The notes beneath the pieces were generated by a model. That model was not told the origin of the DNA. It did not search any database and saw nothing but the letters and a program-made list of their open reading frames with translations. A DNA stretch of 5,725 nt. It comes from Thiohalocapsa sp964524185. Lineage in GTDB: Bacteria > Pseudomonadota > Gammaproteobacteria > Chromatiales > Chromatiaceae. Shown here piece by piece: positions 5,670 through 5,725 of the stretch. The DNA lies in contig CAZGCI010000150.1 in the NCBI GenBank assembly GCA_964524185.1, positions 1-5,725 on the forward strand, written 5' to 3'. The first letter of the stretch is position 1; the number at the start of each line of letters is the position of its first letter. The position numbers and the translations under genes were made by a program.

Positions 5670-5725
5670 ATGGGAGCGGCACTGGGTGATTTTGCTGTGG
5701 GAGCGGCACTGGTGTTTGTGCCGCG
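5670..5725. repeat. REP-type elements running off the window end
   Basis: ATGGGAGCGGCAC (5670 onward) is a half-element. It is followed by TTGCTGTGGGAGCGGCAC and a complete hairpin GCGGCAC (5703-5709), loop TGGTGTTT, GTGCCGC (5718-5724). The TTGCTGTGGGAGCGGCAC lead-in also occurs in the 142-bp units (about 3006-3023), linking this copy to that subtype, while the loop is that of the 100-bp units. The array may continue beyond the window. Confidence 0.85.

Overview
High-GC (roughly 65-70 % by eye) bacterial DNA, most likely from a gammaproteobacterium. The clues are GDP-mannose/GDP-fucose genes of proteobacterial type, a PST-type polysaccharide flippase, and many GTGG-headed REP-like palindromes resembling those of Pseudomonas and Xanthomonas relatives. 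The genus cannot be named from the sequence. A run of exactly 100 N shows that this is a scaffolded draft assembly.

Layout. 2-236 holds a frameshifted fragment that looks like an IS4-type transposase, cut off at a lone REP hairpin (237-259). 483-1589 is gmd (GDP-mannose 4,6-dehydratase), near full length but interrupted by one amber codon at 1263. 1596-1825, on the minus strand, is a collapsed toxin-antitoxin remnant: a HicB antitoxin N-terminus joined to what looks like a HicA C-terminus. 1963-2077 is a second, diverged fragment of the gmd 3' end, joined at about 2077 to an fcl (GDP-L-fucose synthase) that lacks its NAD(P)-binding N-terminus and carries a frameshift (about 2364) and an amber codon (2766). 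2944-3556 is a tandem REP-type array with 142-bp units on the left of the assembly gap and 100-bp units on the right. 3704-5167, on the minus strand, is an intact flippase gene with an in-frame internal duplication of a two-helix segment. 5168-5660 has no gene I can support. The window ends in another REP-type hairpin.

Together: gmd and fcl would convert GDP-mannose to GDP-L-fucose for a surface polysaccharide, and the flippase would move a lipid-linked oligosaccharide across the inner membrane. Both fucose genes are visibly broken while the flippase is open throughout. The left half therefore reads as a decaying glycan locus littered with mobile-element, toxin-antitoxin and recombination debris. 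The REP array lies between the convergent ends of fcl and the flippase gene, a usual place for such elements.

I found no clearly new defence or mobile system. The most unusual items are the duplicated helix pair in the flippase and the REP array that changes unit length.
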